The notes under the pieces are model-generated. The model searched no databases. It had not been told where the DNA came from and saw only the letters and a list, made by a program, of their open reading frames with translations. The position numbers and the translations under genes were made by a program. Shown piece after piece: positions 43,055-52,842 of a stretch of 64,000 nucleotides of DNA. Numbering within the stretch: position 1 is the first letter of the stretch; each line of letters opens with the position of its first letter. This DNA is from Selenobaculum gibii (GTDB lineage: Bacteria; Bacillota; Negativicutes; ICN-92133). Location of the stretch: the NCBI RefSeq assembly GCF_030273445.1, contig NZ_CP120678.1:2395501-2459500 (forward strand). Reading direction: 5' to 3'.

Positions 43055-44131
43055 TTGCAAAAAAATAAAGTAACGACAGGAGATATCATTGAAATCTTAA
43101 AGAAAATGATGATAAAAGATCAAAATTCTAGCTTCATGATGCGCGCCGCCCATACGAAAAGTCTTGGACTAGTTAAAGGATACTTTACGATATGCCCTGA
43201 CCTCCCTAAAAACCTACGCATAGGGTTATTCCGGGAATCCAAAAGATATCCCGCATTTATACGTTTTTCAAACTCTAACCCTAAATTCACTAGTGATAAA
43301 CTAAAAGATATCCGTGGAGTTGCGATAAAGTTAATTGATGATACCCAAACAAACTTCTCTCAGGATTTTATTTTAGCAAGCTGCCCTACTCTGCCCTTTG
43401 GAACATTAAATGAATTTAATGAAGTTCTCTACTGGGGATTAAAAAACCCTTTCTACTTATTCCTCAATACGTTATTTCAAGGAAAATTAACTAAGTTCAT
43501 ACAAGTTTATAAAATGACGAAACATGATACAAGCCCTTTAGATATTAAATATTGGAGCATAACTCCCTATGCGTTTGGAAACTATGCAGTAAAATACCTT
43601 CTGCGCCCAACGTCTACTTATCATAGCACCCTACCCAAAGACTTAACTGACGCATACCTATCAACAAATATGCAACGTCACTTACTTACCAACGATGCAA
43701 CTTTTGATTTTTGCATACAACTTCAAAAAGATAAAACAAAAATGCCAATAGATGATGTCAGCATTCAATGGAGTGAAACAGAATCTAAGCCTATCAAAAT
43801 AGCTGAAATCCGCATTCTCGCTCAAAACTTTAATACGAAAGAGCGTGCCTATTTTTCTGAAATCTTAACCTACTCTCCAGCAAACAGTCTTATCGAACAT
43901 AAACCTCTCGGTGCAATAAATCAAGCAAGAGTAGAAATTTATAACGAATTATCCGCATCTCGTTGCGCAAAAAATCAAATCCCCAAGCTTATTCCAACGG
44001 AAAACAATTTTACTTCTAAAAAATCCGATTCTTGCTTGTATTCCAATAAAAAAGTAAAACTCCTGCCAATGCAATGCATGAATCAGCAGGCGTTTTACTT
44101 TATTTGTACAAAAATTCATTCTAATAATTAA
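43055..44131 (+). CDS. Catalase-like heme protein (small catalase-related family)
   Basis: The 358-aa protein resembles catalase-related proteins rather than classical catalases. SFMMRAAHTKSLGLVKGYF near residue 28 holds the distal His, PAFIRFSNSNPKF near 65 and DIRGVAIKLID near 82 correspond to conserved heme-site segments, and LIEHKPLGAINQARVEIYNE near 287 is typical of the small family. It may be a peroxidase or a lipid-hydroperoxide enzyme. The start is TTG 43055 with GGGAGATG upstream. The last 80 bases contain a terminator-like stem (44051-44101) inside the coding region, and the stop overlaps the convergent SDR gene. Confidence 0.8.
   Translation: MQKNKVTTGDIIEILKKMMIKDQNSSFMMRAAHTKSLGLVKGYFTICPDLPKNLRIGLFRESKRYPAFIRFSNSNPKFTSDKLKDIRGVAIKLIDDTQTNFSQDFILASCPTLPFGTLNEFNEVLYWGLKNPFYLFLNTLFQGKLTKFIQVYKMTKHDTSPLDIKYWSITPYAFGNYAVKYLLRPTSTYHSTLPKDLTDAYLSTNMQRHLLTNDATFDFCIQLQKDKTKMPIDDVSIQWSETESKPIKIAEIRILAQNFNTKERAYFSEILTYSPANSLIEHKPLGAINQARVEIYNELSASRCAKNQIPKLIPTENNFTSKKSDSCLYSNKKVKLLPMQCMNQQAFYFICTKIHSNN
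44051..44101. terminator. Terminator-like hairpin inside the end of the catalase-like gene
   Basis: AAAGTAAAACTCCTGC (44051-44066) pairs with GCAGGCGTTTTACTTT (44086-44101) with one mismatch. It lies about 30 bp before the coding end and just past the convergent SDR stop. Confidence 0.6.
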
Positions 44132-44913
44132 GCCATATGCTCAAACATTTTTCCTAATTTCTCAATTACTTCATTTCTATCTAAACTTCTATTTTTTTGC
44201 ATGTTTTCTCTATTTATCTCACCAGCTAAATAACTATAGGTTTTGCCTAGCTGATCAAAGCCATCTTTAACAACATCTTCGGGGTACATAGCCGCGGCTA
44301 CGGCTTTAGGGTCAGCTGGCTTATTTTTAAGCCAAGTAGGTGTAATTGTTGAGCCTGCAGTTAATAAGAGCACATCGACATTTGTATTTTTACATTCATA
44401 GGCTACACCTTCAGTAACTAACATCATGTAAGATTTTTGTGCGGCATATTCAGCACAAAATGGCAGCGAAGTCCATCCTGATAAAGAACCTATCGTAATG
44501 AATGCCCCGCGATTTCGCTCTTTAAATTTTCCAATAAAATAATGTAATAGTCTTGAAAATGTCCTTATATTTACCCTATACATTTGTTCATATGTTTCAT
44601 AATTAATTTTATTGTATTCTCCCATCGCATGTAGACACGCAACATAATTCACCGCCCCCATATCTAAGTCTTTGGTTGCAGAAATTAATTTTTCCGCCGC
44701 ATCATATTCGGACAAATCTTGTGGCAATACTTTTATTTCCTTCCCCGTTTCCACATGAATTTCCTTTGCCAAAGCTTCTAAAGCTTCTTTTCTTCGACCG
44801 ACTAAAATGACATCCATCCCTCTTCTAGCAAACTCAAATGCAGCCGCTTTCCCAATCCCTTCAGTAGCACCTAATACAATTGCCCATTGCCCATACTTTT
44901 CGCGAAAGTCCAT
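44128..44913 (-). CDS. Short-chain dehydrogenase/reductase
   Basis: The 261-aa protein is a classical SDR. The cofactor loop is VLGATEGIGKAAAFEFARRG near residue 13, the active-site Ser is in ITIGSLSGWTSLP near 140, and the YxxxK pair is in EYAAQKSYMM near 155. The Arg-rich VGRRKEAL after strand 2 suggests NADPH. The substrate is not readable. The start ATG 44913 is used because GGAGG is 8 nt upstream; 44943 has none. Confidence 0.9.
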   Translation of the reverse strand: MDFREKYGQWAIVLGATEGIGKAAAFEFARRGMDVILVGRRKEALEALAKEIHVETGKEIKVLPQDLSEYDAAEKLISATKDLDMGAVNYVACLHAMGEYNKINYETYEQMYRVNIRTFSRLLHYFIGKFKERNRGAFITIGSLSGWTSLPFCAEYAAQKSYMMLVTEGVAYECKNTNVDVLLLTAGSTITPTWLKNKPADPKAVAAAMYPEDVVKDGFDQLGKTYSYLAGEINRENMQKNRSLDRNEVIEKLGKMFEHMA

Positions 44914-45021
44914 TTTTAGCTTCCTCCATTTATTTAACTTCAAAATTTAATTACAATAATCAAAATTAGCGTTTCTTATATCTTAAGCAAAAAATGGAGA
45001 TTTATTAAAAATTCATATAAA

Positions 45022-45076
45022 AATACCGAAACACATGACTGTACTCTACTTTGCAGTCCACTTGTATTTCGGCATT
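45022..45076 (-). terminator. Terminator after pepT
   Basis: AATACCGAAA pairs with TTTCGGCATT and inner GACTG pairs with CAGTC. On the minus strand a T run follows. Confidence 0.7.
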
Positions 45077-45101
45077 TCTATTTATTCACTGTCTATATTT
45101 T

Positions 45102-46355
45102 TTATTTTCCTTCGTAAATAAGTTGAATGATTGTCATTGTCATCTGATAAGATTTTTCAAAGGATGGTACAGGTAGAAATTCAAATCGCGAATGGAAGTT
45201 ATGTGCACCGGTAAAATAATTCGGCGTTAAAATCCCCTTCGTAGAAATAAATGAACCATCCGTACCGCCACGCATAGCAATGGTTTTTGGTGCAATCGCC
45301 AAATTATCCATAGCTGTATAGATATAATCAATTGCCTTTCTATTTTCCGCGGTAACTGCATCTGCAATATTGCCATATATATCTGCAATTTCACATTCAA
45401 CTTTTGCTCGTGGATATAAACGACGCAATTTTTCTACATTTTCATTTATCATTTGTTTCCGCGCTTCATATTTCTCTTTAGAATGGTCACGAATATTTAG
45501 CTCCACGACTGCTGTCGATTGATTCGAAGTAACACCCTGGCACCAAATATACCCTTCTTTACCTTCGGTACATTCCGGAGTTTCTTGCCGATTAAACATA
45601 TTGATAAAATCCACTGCCGCTAATGTCGGATTTACTAATACGCCCTTTGCACTCATCGGATGTGCACTAACACCATGAATGGTAACTTTTCCACATCCAG
45701 CATTAAATGTTTCATATACAACTTCGCCAAGTTCACACGAATCAATCGTATAGGCAAAATCGACAGGGAACTTACTGAAATCCATATTTTTTGAACCATA
45801 TAATCCACATTCTTCATCAGGAACAAAAGCAATATAAATATCACCATGATAAATTGTTTTATCTTTAGCTAACGTTGATAACGCTGTCATTACATTTGTA
45901 ATTGCGGCTTTGTTATCTGCCCCCAAAACGCTAGTACCATCAGTAACAATAATATCCTGCCCTTTATATTTTAAAATCTCCGGATGCTCGGCCGTCGTAA
46001 GTACAATGTTTTGTTCTTTATTCAAAACAATATCTTTTCCATCATAATCTTTTACTATTTGCGGATGAATTTCAGGTTTTAAACAAACATCCACTGTATC
46101 TAAATGTGCTACAAACCCAACGGAAGGAATCTTGCAGCTGCAATCTGCCGGCAAGTTGGCTGGCAAACGACCTGTCAAAATACATTTACTGCTTAACTCT
46201 AACTCTACTAAACCAAGCTCTTCGCACTCTTTATGTAAAAGTTTAGCTAAATCCCATTGTCCAGCACTACTAGGAACTTCAATTCCTCCATTTTGTATAC
46301 TTTGGCTTTCTACTGCAACATAACGATAAAACCGATTTACAAGTTGTTCTTGCAT
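45102..46355 (-). CDS. pepT: Peptidase T (tripeptide aminopeptidase)
   Basis: PepT is a zinc M20 peptidase that removes the N-terminal residue of tripeptides. The 417-aa protein has GFVAHLDTVDVC near residue 77 (first zinc ligands), TDGTSVLGADNKAAITN near 135, AFVPDEECGLYGS near 170 with the catalytic Glu pair, IDSCELGEVVYETFNAG near 195, and MRGGTDGSFISTKGI near 357. It is about the usual length. ATG 46355 is chosen as the start because GGAGG is 8 nt upstream. It follows abgT on the same strand with an inverted repeat in the 87-bp gap. Confidence 0.94.
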   Translation of the reverse strand: MQEQLVNRFYRYVAVESQSIQNGGIEVPSSAGQWDLAKLLHKECEELGLVELELSSKCILTGRLPANLPADCSCKIPSVGFVAHLDTVDVCLKPEIHPQIVKDYDGKDIVLNKEQNIVLTTAEHPEILKYKGQDIIVTDGTSVLGADNKAAITNVMTALSTLAKDKTIYHGDIYIAFVPDEECGLYGSKNMDFSKFPVDFAYTIDSCELGEVVYETFNAGCGKVTIHGVSAHPMSAKGVLVNPTLAAVDFINMFNRQETPECTEGKEGYIWCQGVTSNQSTAVVELNIRDHSKEKYEARKQMINENVEKLRRLYPRAKVECEIADIYGNIADAVTAENRKAIDYIYTAMDNLAIAPKTIAMRGGTDGSFISTKGILTPNYFTGAHNFHSRFEFLPVPSFEKSYQMTMTIIQLIYEGK

Positions 46356-46390
46356 TTTCATTGCCTCCCTCAAAAATTCTTTATCATATC

Positions 46391-46426
46391 ATGTAGTGAT
46401 TAGTTTTTTAAAACTAATCACTACAT
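46391..46426. repeat. Inverted repeat between abgT and pepT
   Basis: The 36 bp ATGTAGTGATTAGTTT and on to ACTACAT form a 16-bp stem with almost no loop. There is no T run, so it may be an operator or RNA-processing hairpin rather than a terminator. Confidence 0.6.
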
Positions 46427-46442
46427 AGAGCAAAATATAGAA

Positions 46443-48020
46443 TTAAAACATACTTCTTGGATAAACGTAATCAGCTTGGAAACCAAGCGGAATATTAAAC
46501 CACCAGAATAAGTACAACATAATTGTTAAGCTAATTAAAAGTGCTATCGTATATGGAATCATCAAGGAACTTAATGTTCCAACCCCAGTATTTTTATAGT
46601 ACTTTTGACAGTAAATAATAATTAATGGATAAAACGCAAACATCGGCGTAGACACATTCACTGCAGAATCACTGATACGGAATGCTACTTGCGTTAATTC
46701 AGGCGCAATTCCTACAGCCATCAACATTGGTACGAAAATCGGTGCTAGAATTGCCCATTTTGCCGAAGCCGAAGTGATAATAAGATTTAAAAATGCTACG
46801 AAGATGATAATTCCAAATATAGTGATTTGCGGAGGCAATGCTAAAGATTTTAAGAACTCCGCACCAGCAACGGCAATTAATGCACCAATATTGGATGCAC
46901 CGAAAACATACATGAATTGCGCTGCAAAAAAATAGAATACAATCAGCTGAATCAATGTTTTTGTTATGTCTTCCATAGATTTCGTGAAATCTTGTGAACT
47001 TCTAAATTTGCCACTGCAAATCCCATAAACAATACCAGTGATAGCTGAAATCAAAAAGATTACTGCGACAATAGATTGCATAATCGGCGCTTTAAAACTA
47101 GCAATATTTCCTTGTGGGTCACGCAAAATAGAATCTGCTGGTAATAAAGCGAATACAAGACCAACTAATATTGCAATTAATACACCTGTAGCTATATAAA
47201 AAGAACGATTTTCTCTAGGTGTAATACTTGTAATATCTTCTGTAGGAATATTAATATCTTTATCTATTGGGCAAGCTTTTCTTAGCCAAGGTTCAGAAAC
47301 CTTTTCCGTCACCCACCAGCAACTTACAATGACAATAAAAGTAGAAGCAAAAGAATAAAAATAGTTACATAAAACATTTACTTCATACGTTGGATCAATA
47401 ATTTGTGCAGCTGTCTGCGTAAAGCCTTGAATAACTGGATCAATCGCAGATGGTGTATAGTTTGCAGCAAACGCGCCAGCTATCCCAGCAAAAGATGCCC
47501 CAATCCCCGCCAACGGATGTTTACCAGAGGCATAAAACATATAGGCAGCAATTGGAATGATAATCATATAGCCAGAATCCGGCGCCAAATGACTAAGCAT
47601 ACCTACCAAAATAACAATTGGCGTAATTAGTATTTTCGGTGTAACTGATAAGATTTTTTTCAATGCTGTATTAATATAACCAGAGCCATCTGCAATCCCA
47701 ATCCCTAAAGTCGCTACAATTACCATAGCAAGCGGAGGGAATCCAGAGTAATTCGTAACCATTTTCGTCATTAACGTCACTAGCTCTTCTGCACTAAGCA
47801 TATTTGTCACAGTAATTGCTTCACCTGTCGCTGGATGCACATACCCAAAAGTCATTTGCGATAAAAATGCTGAAATAATACAGGTAATAAAAAATGCTGT
47901 AATAAATAGCATGGTGATATCAGGAATTTTGTTCCCAACCTTCTCAACCCATCCTAAAAACCCGCCTACTCCATGACTTGAAGTAGAAATACTTTGTGTT
48001 GTTTCCTTCTCTTTTCCCAT
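46443..48020 (-). CDS. AbgT-family transporter
   Basis: The 525-aa membrane protein belongs to the AbgT family (p-aminobenzoyl-glutamate importers, also sulfonamide exporters). Visible marks are GGFLGWVEKVGNKIPDIT at the start, HLAPDSGYMIIIPIAAYMFY near residue 150, FAANYTPSAIDPVIQGF near 185 and SASAKWAILAPIFVPMLM near 425. About 11-13 helices are evident. The downstream pepT suggests uptake of a peptide-like compound followed by cleavage. The start ATG 48020 has AGGAG upstream. Confidence 0.92.
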   Translation of the reverse strand: MGKEKETTQSISTSSHGVGGFLGWVEKVGNKIPDITMLFITAFFITCIISAFLSQMTFGYVHPATGEAITVTNMLSAEELVTLMTKMVTNYSGFPPLAMVIVATLGIGIADGSGYINTALKKILSVTPKILITPIVILVGMLSHLAPDSGYMIIIPIAAYMFYASGKHPLAGIGASFAGIAGAFAANYTPSAIDPVIQGFTQTAAQIIDPTYEVNVLCNYFYSFASTFIVIVSCWWVTEKVSEPWLRKACPIDKDINIPTEDITSITPRENRSFYIATGVLIAILVGLVFALLPADSILRDPQGNIASFKAPIMQSIVAVIFLISAITGIVYGICSGKFRSSQDFTKSMEDITKTLIQLIVFYFFAAQFMYVFGASNIGALIAVAGAEFLKSLALPPQITIFGIIIFVAFLNLIITSASAKWAILAPIFVPMLMAVGIAPELTQVAFRISDSAVNVSTPMFAFYPLIIIYCQKYYKNTGVGTLSSLMIPYTIALLISLTIMLYLFWWFNIPLGFQADYVYPRSMF

Positions 48021-48116
48021 TTGAGGTCTCCTTTGGAATAAATGTTAATTATTATTTTATTATTTAAATTAATGTAAAATGGTAATAAAAAATAGACCTT
48101 TGCAAATAGAAGTTTT

Positions 48117-48222
48117 TTATCCGATGACCAATGGTGTATTTTACCTAATTAAAGTTATTCATACGAGAGTCCTTATTCTGCATAATAGCTTCCACTAGAT
48201 AACACCGTCAGCCATCGGATAA
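48117..48222. repeat. Inverted pair of TTATCCGATG boxes
   Basis: TTATCCGATGACCAATGGTG at 48117 and its inverted partner ending ATCGGATAA at 48222 match at 16 of 22 positions and flank 62 bp without a gene. The boxes match the opening of the repeat family at 33633, 51932 and 60657, but here they form a MITE-like inverted pair. It lies between dynA and abgT. Confidence 0.65.
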
Positions 48223-48245
48223 GTCGTCTATTACAAGTGAATCAT

Positions 48246-51200
48246 TTAGATAATTGTTGTTAAGTTCATTTTAATTTCATCTAAACGCGCCGCTGGCACT
48301 CCACCATCTAGCGCGGAAATTAAGCTTAGATAGAAATCATCTACCTGCGCATACATTTGCGCAATAAGCTTTTCAAATGCACTGTTCATTACATTATCAT
48401 AAAATAACTGTATACGCGCTTGTTCTTTTTGCAAATAGTCGTCCGCTACAATATTTAGCACACGGTATATTTCATCACCCATTAATTTACTTTCATTATT
48501 TTCAAAAAACGCTTTTGGATTTTTAAAGTATCCCATTGCTTTCGCAAACAAGTCTTTTGAAAGCTCTTGGAAAGCTACATCAAAATCAATTTCTGCTTTG
48601 TATTCAAATTCAAAGACTGAAAAAGATACATCTTGGTTTACCTCAGCAGTCGTTTCCATTAGCACGATTTGATAATCAGCCATGATCTTTTCAGCAAAGC
48701 GATCTAGTCTTACCGTCGTTGCCCGCATTTCCTGTGCAAAGTCAAAGCCGATTTGCTCTAGCAATTCACTAAGCGAGTTTTGTAAAACCTTTTTTAAATT
48801 GCGTCCATCGTCACGTAAGACCGTCGGATTAAACGACTCTTTGAAGAAATCGTTAAAACGTAAAAACACTCTTTGCTTTGTATAATAAATCAATTCTTCT
48901 ACTTCTTGATGAAGACGATGTCTTAAATTTTCTGCTGTTTGCTGGGCAAAAATATCATGAATCGCTAATTTCTCCGCTTTCATATTTTCGCGTTTCTGCT
49001 GCTTTACTCCAGCATCCTCTTTGGTGCTATCTATCAGCTTTTCCACTAAATGATACACGCGTTTCAATTCATTTTCAGATGCTTTCACTGCCATATTGGC
49101 TAAATCATTCGTAATAAAGCGATAAAACGCTTCTTCAAAATGCTGCATTCCTGAAACAGGCAGGTTGCTTTGCGTTTGTTTTTCCTTCAGCGCAATCAAA
49201 CTCGACAATGCATACAAATGAGGCTTCCTAACCCCATATTTCATCAACTGTTCATATACATAACAAGTAACCGCATCTTTTTCTTCATCATTTTCTGCCA
49301 AGTCAATCGCATTAATCATAAAGAACATTTTATCAAGCTGGAAAGAATCTTTTACACGACCAAGCTGAATCAAAAACTCGCGGTCTGCTTTTGAAAATGC
49401 ATGATTATAATACGTCACAAATAAGATTGCATCAGAATTTTTGATAAAATCAAAGGCTACGCCGGTATGACGGGCATTAATAGAATCCGCCCCCGGGGTA
49501 TCAACCAACGTGATATTTTTTCGCGTCAATGGACAATCATAGTAAAGGTCAATCCATTCCACAAAACAGGATTTTTCTTCTTTCGCAACATAATCGCCAA
49601 AATCCGCAATGACCGTTTCAATTACCTTCCCCAATTGTCCACAAAACGTATGATAGCCATGTTTAAACGCTTGTAAAAAAATATAATTTGTCTTTTCAAC
49701 CGCCCCTTGTGCCGTTAAATCACCACTAAGTTTTTCAACCAGTTCTACTGCATCCGCAAGCGTTTGTGCATGACAATCGAATAAGTGCAGTGCATGATTT
49801 ACATCTTCTAACATAACACTTTCTGCTTTTACTTGAATGACGACTGTCCCATGCGAATGCTCTTTACTTACCGGTTTAATTTTATTAATCGCCGCCGTCA
49901 TCGGATTTGGCGAAACAGGCAATACACTTTCGCCGATAAGCGCATTGGCAAACGAAGATTTCCCGGCACTAAATGCACCAAATAATGCAACAGTAAAGCC
50001 TTTGTTTTCTAGCCTTGCCGCTTTTTCACCAAGCTGGTCGGCAAGTTTTTTAAACCCAGGTAAATCCTGCACCAATTCTACTGTTTTCTTTAGCTTTTGT
50101 GCCATCTCTTTCATTCGATCAGCAGATGGATTTGCCAAAACTACTGGCTTTTCTTCAAGCATCTGCTTTGTTGGTAAACTCACTTTTTCTTGTATTTCTT
50201 CCAGCTTACCAGTTTGCCCATCAATGACTTCAACATCTTCTAGCAATATCTGAAATAAACTGCAATTTGTATCATGCATCGCTTCGGCTTGATCTATTAA
50301 TCTTTCAAGCATTTCGCCTTTGTTCTTACTCATCTGCTTAGCATTCTCTACCGCTTCAAAGGCAGTAATATATCGCTGAAAACCTTCTAACTTCTTAGCG
50401 ATTCTCGCTTCTAACTCGGTATTTCTTTCTTGAATCGCCGTAAGAATCTCTGCTTTTTGTACTGCTAAACAGCTTTTCGCCAATCGTTTAATTTGATTGG
50501 CTACGTCAGCAGTATAATTGATAACCATCGTATCAGATAAACGTGCACCTGGTTTTACTGCCGCCGTTAATAGCTCTGGCTGAAAATTCACCGTAAAGCT
50601 CTGACTTTGTGAAAGCAATTCTTTATTTTCAACTTTGTTTTCCTTTAAGAAAGTTACTAAAAAATTCCGCAGATGCCATTCTAATTGCGATTTTGCTTTT
50701 TCAGTAATTGCTTCATAAAAAATATCTAGTCTTTTTTGTCTTTCGGCTAAAGTTTTTTGTTTGGTAAATAAAAATCCGACTTTAAATTCACTTTGACACG
50801 ATTCAAGATAAGTTTCTGCCAAAGCTCTCGTTTCAAATGGCATTAAATAAGCATTATCAAGAATTCTTTTCACTTCTGCTTCAAATGCTTTATCGGCTTT
50901 TTCTACCCCACCGCACAAAGCACCCTTTTCTTCAGATAAATCGTGATAACTCTCTGATAACTTTTCATATTCTTCAGTTGATAATTCACTTAAAACATCC
51001 TTATATGGTTGAAGATCTTGGTCATCTTTTTTCTCTGTGAAATCAACGTGATCTTTGAGAATTTTCTGTAAGGAATAAAGGATGGATTGCAGAAGCAACG
51101 TATCTTTTTTCCCTAAGCGATCTGCTAGAAAGCTTTGCAATGCGGGGAATTCATTATGTGCATGTTCGTCTTCCTTTAAAGACGTATAGAAAATACGTGC

Positions 51201-51902
51201 TGGTTTTACACCCCAAGAAGCAAAGGATTCCACAACACTTGATTGAAAGTTCGCAAAGGAAAGTTCGTTTTCCGAATGTTTATCTATTTGGTTAATCACA
51301 AGATAAACTTCTTTTCCAGCTTCCGCTAGCTCTTTGGTGAACATAAAATTCAATTCTGATTGCACATGGTTATAATCCATGACATAAAAGATTAAATCAG
51401 CAAGATGAATTGCCGATTCCGTCGCTATGCGATGTGCATCATCCGCTGAATCAATCCCCGGCGTATCCATTATCACCGTCTTTAAAGGCAAATCAATATC
51501 TGCATGACTGATTTCAATCTCTTGAATTTGATCGCCATCTTTGCAGTAGTTTTTCACCATTTTATAATCATAAGGCGCACGGTATAGCCGAGGTTTTTCA
51601 TTTTTAAAAAATACCTTTGCATATTCTTCACCCGCTTTTACTTTTACGAGATTGGCACTCGTGGGAATCGGACTTGATGGCAGTAAGTTCTCGCCCACCA
51701 ACCGATTAATCATTCGCGATTTTCCCGCTGAAAAATGTCCACAAAACGCAATCGCAAATTCTTCATTGACTAATTTTTTTGCTAATTGTTTCACTTTTTC
51801 GGCACTTTCGAGGTCTCCATGGTTCAATAAATATTCATAAGCAGCAAACAGCTTGCCTTTTAATCGTTGAATTGTCTTTTGACGATCCGTCGTTTGAAGC
51901 AT
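48246..51902 (-). CDS. Dynamin-like protein with two GTPase domains (DynA type)
   Basis: The 1218-aa protein carries two complete dynamin-like halves in one chain, as in Bacillus DynA. The first G domain has FCGHFSAGKSRMINRLVG near residue 55, MDTPGIDSADD near 145 and LVINQIDK near 205. The second has LFGAFSAGKSSFANALIG near 637, LVDTPGADSINARHTG near 805 and FMINAIDLAE near 863. Long coiled-coil stalks follow each. DynA tethers and fuses membranes and aids survival of membrane stress or phage attack. ATG 51902 follows AAGGGG. It is monocistronic. Confidence 0.93.
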   Translation of the reverse strand: MLQTTDRQKTIQRLKGKLFAAYEYLLNHGDLESAEKVKQLAKKLVNEEFAIAFCGHFSAGKSRMINRLVGENLLPSSPIPTSANLVKVKAGEEYAKVFFKNEKPRLYRAPYDYKMVKNYCKDGDQIQEIEISHADIDLPLKTVIMDTPGIDSADDAHRIATESAIHLADLIFYVMDYNHVQSELNFMFTKELAEAGKEVYLVINQIDKHSENELSFANFQSSVVESFASWGVKPARIFYTSLKEDEHAHNEFPALQSFLADRLGKKDTLLLQSILYSLQKILKDHVDFTEKKDDQDLQPYKDVLSELSTEEYEKLSESYHDLSEEKGALCGGVEKADKAFEAEVKRILDNAYLMPFETRALAETYLESCQSEFKVGFLFTKQKTLAERQKRLDIFYEAITEKAKSQLEWHLRNFLVTFLKENKVENKELLSQSQSFTVNFQPELLTAAVKPGARLSDTMVINYTADVANQIKRLAKSCLAVQKAEILTAIQERNTELEARIAKKLEGFQRYITAFEAVENAKQMSKNKGEMLERLIDQAEAMHDTNCSLFQILLEDVEVIDGQTGKLEEIQEKVSLPTKQMLEEKPVVLANPSADRMKEMAQKLKKTVELVQDLPGFKKLADQLGEKAARLENKGFTVALFGAFSAGKSSFANALIGESVLPVSPNPMTAAINKIKPVSKEHSHGTVVIQVKAESVMLEDVNHALHLFDCHAQTLADAVELVEKLSGDLTAQGAVEKTNYIFLQAFKHGYHTFCGQLGKVIETVIADFGDYVAKEEKSCFVEWIDLYYDCPLTRKNITLVDTPGADSINARHTGVAFDFIKNSDAILFVTYYNHAFSKADREFLIQLGRVKDSFQLDKMFFMINAIDLAENDEEKDAVTCYVYEQLMKYGVRKPHLYALSSLIALKEKQTQSNLPVSGMQHFEEAFYRFITNDLANMAVKASENELKRVYHLVEKLIDSTKEDAGVKQQKRENMKAEKLAIHDIFAQQTAENLRHRLHQEVEELIYYTKQRVFLRFNDFFKESFNPTVLRDDGRNLKKVLQNSLSELLEQIGFDFAQEMRATTVRLDRFAEKIMADYQIVLMETTAEVNQDVSFSVFEFEYKAEIDFDVAFQELSKDLFAKAMGYFKNPKAFFENNESKLMGDEIYRVLNIVADDYLQKEQARIQLFYDNVMNSAFEKLIAQMYAQVDDFYLSLISALDGGVPAARLDEIKMNLTTII

Positions 51903-51931
51903 AAACTAAATTCCCCTTACAACAAACTTAT

Positions 51932-52052
51932 TTATCCGATGGCTAACAGGGTCTAATACCCCCGCCTCTTCAGGCGGAAGTAAAGACACTGTAAGCCCCT
52001 GGATTACTTGTCTATTTTCAGCAGGAGTTAAAACTCCTACTGAAACAGCCGC
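51932..52052 (+). repeat. Two-hairpin dispersed repeat, intact short copy
   Basis: Blocks in order are TTATCCGATGGCTAACAGGG, hairpin CCGCCT-CTTC-AGGCGG (51962-51977), the linker GACACTGTAAGCCCCTGGAT, and hairpin TTTCAGCAGGAGTT/ACTCCTACTGAAA (52016-52045) followed by CAGC. Both stems are well formed. It lies just upstream of dynA, in antisense to it. Confidence 0.75.
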
Positions 52053-52220
52053 GTTTTATATAAAAATACAACCCTGTATTTACATTCTAGTTCTCTTTAG
52101 TATCACCTAAAAAATGAAATCTTTCGACACGATCAGTCATTAGGCAATATGTTTATTGTATACTAAACAGTTATAATGGGCAATATTTGAGAACAGTAAG
52201 ATAATCCCTAAAAATACAAA

Positions 52221-52248
52221 AGCGAAAGTCTTCATCCTGACTTTCGCT
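52221..52248 (-). terminator. Terminator after the GNAT gene at 52255
   Basis: AGCGAAAGTC and GACTTTCGCT form a perfect 10-bp stem around an 8-nt loop. Confidence 0.75.
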
Positions 52249-52254
52249 ATCCGT

Positions 52255-52842
52255 CTATATCGGTTTCACCCAAACAGATACAACATTTTCCTCCTCTCTA
52301 ATCCCAGATTTTCGTTTTACAGGCCAATGATAAATAATCTCATTTTTTAATCGTTTGAAACCAGTTCCTTCTCTTAGCCCATTTTTATAATGATATCCCT
52401 CGGGTCTATCAGGATCATCTAAACTTCGCTCAACTGTAATGACCAAGGCATATTTATAATCTTTCTTTATTGTATCAACTAACATCTTTTCTAACTGCTT
52501 CCCTATTCCTCGGTTTCTGTATTTCTCAATTAATATTACTTCACCAATATAATATATCTCATCCATCGCAATTCCCATTGTTGCAAGCTCAGCTTCAACT
52601 TCAGCAGATTTTCCTTGATTCCATTGATAAGGATAGCCTGAAATTACCCCTATATCCTCTCCAGCCACACTACAAGTAATCAGAATGGCTCCTGGAACTT
52701 GATATTCCTTCGCATATTCTTTTTCCTCTGCCATTGAACCTTGATAAAGATACGGAAATTTTACAAACTCTTCTAGCCGTATTTGCGCTAGAAATTGAAA
52801 CTTTTCAATCGTATTTTCATCTCTATACACTTTATATTCCAT
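52255..52842 (-). CDS. GNAT acetyltransferase, 195 aa
   Basis: The protein has a GNAT fold with the acetyl-CoA loop EVILIEKYRNRGIGKQLEKM near residue 108. The N-terminal half (EYKVYRDENTIEKFQFLAQI) and the DPDRPEGYHYKNGLREGTGF segment resemble uncharacterised GNATs that act on small molecules. The start is set at ATG 52842, although the GAGGGG site is 12 nt away and an upstream TTG is possible. It is a single gene with its own terminator. Confidence 0.8.
   Translation of the reverse strand: MEYKVYRDENTIEKFQFLAQIRLEEFVKFPYLYQGSMAEEKEYAKEYQVPGAILITCSVAGEDIGVISGYPYQWNQGKSAEVEAELATMGIAMDEIYYIGEVILIEKYRNRGIGKQLEKMLVDTIKKDYKYALVITVERSLDDPDRPEGYHYKNGLREGTGFKRLKNEIIYHWPVKRKSGIREEENVVSVWVKPI

Larger units (their letters stand above)
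51903..52254. other. Intergenic region with a two-hairpin repeat and a terminator
   Basis: The 352 bp contain the repeat copy at 51932-52052 and a terminator at 52221-52248. The rest is AT-rich, and I see nothing else in it. Confidence 0.6.

Noticed and set aside
49837-50253. Plus-strand frame of 138 codons within the dynamin gene
   Set aside because: It is antisense to the second GTPase domain and has no ribosome site.
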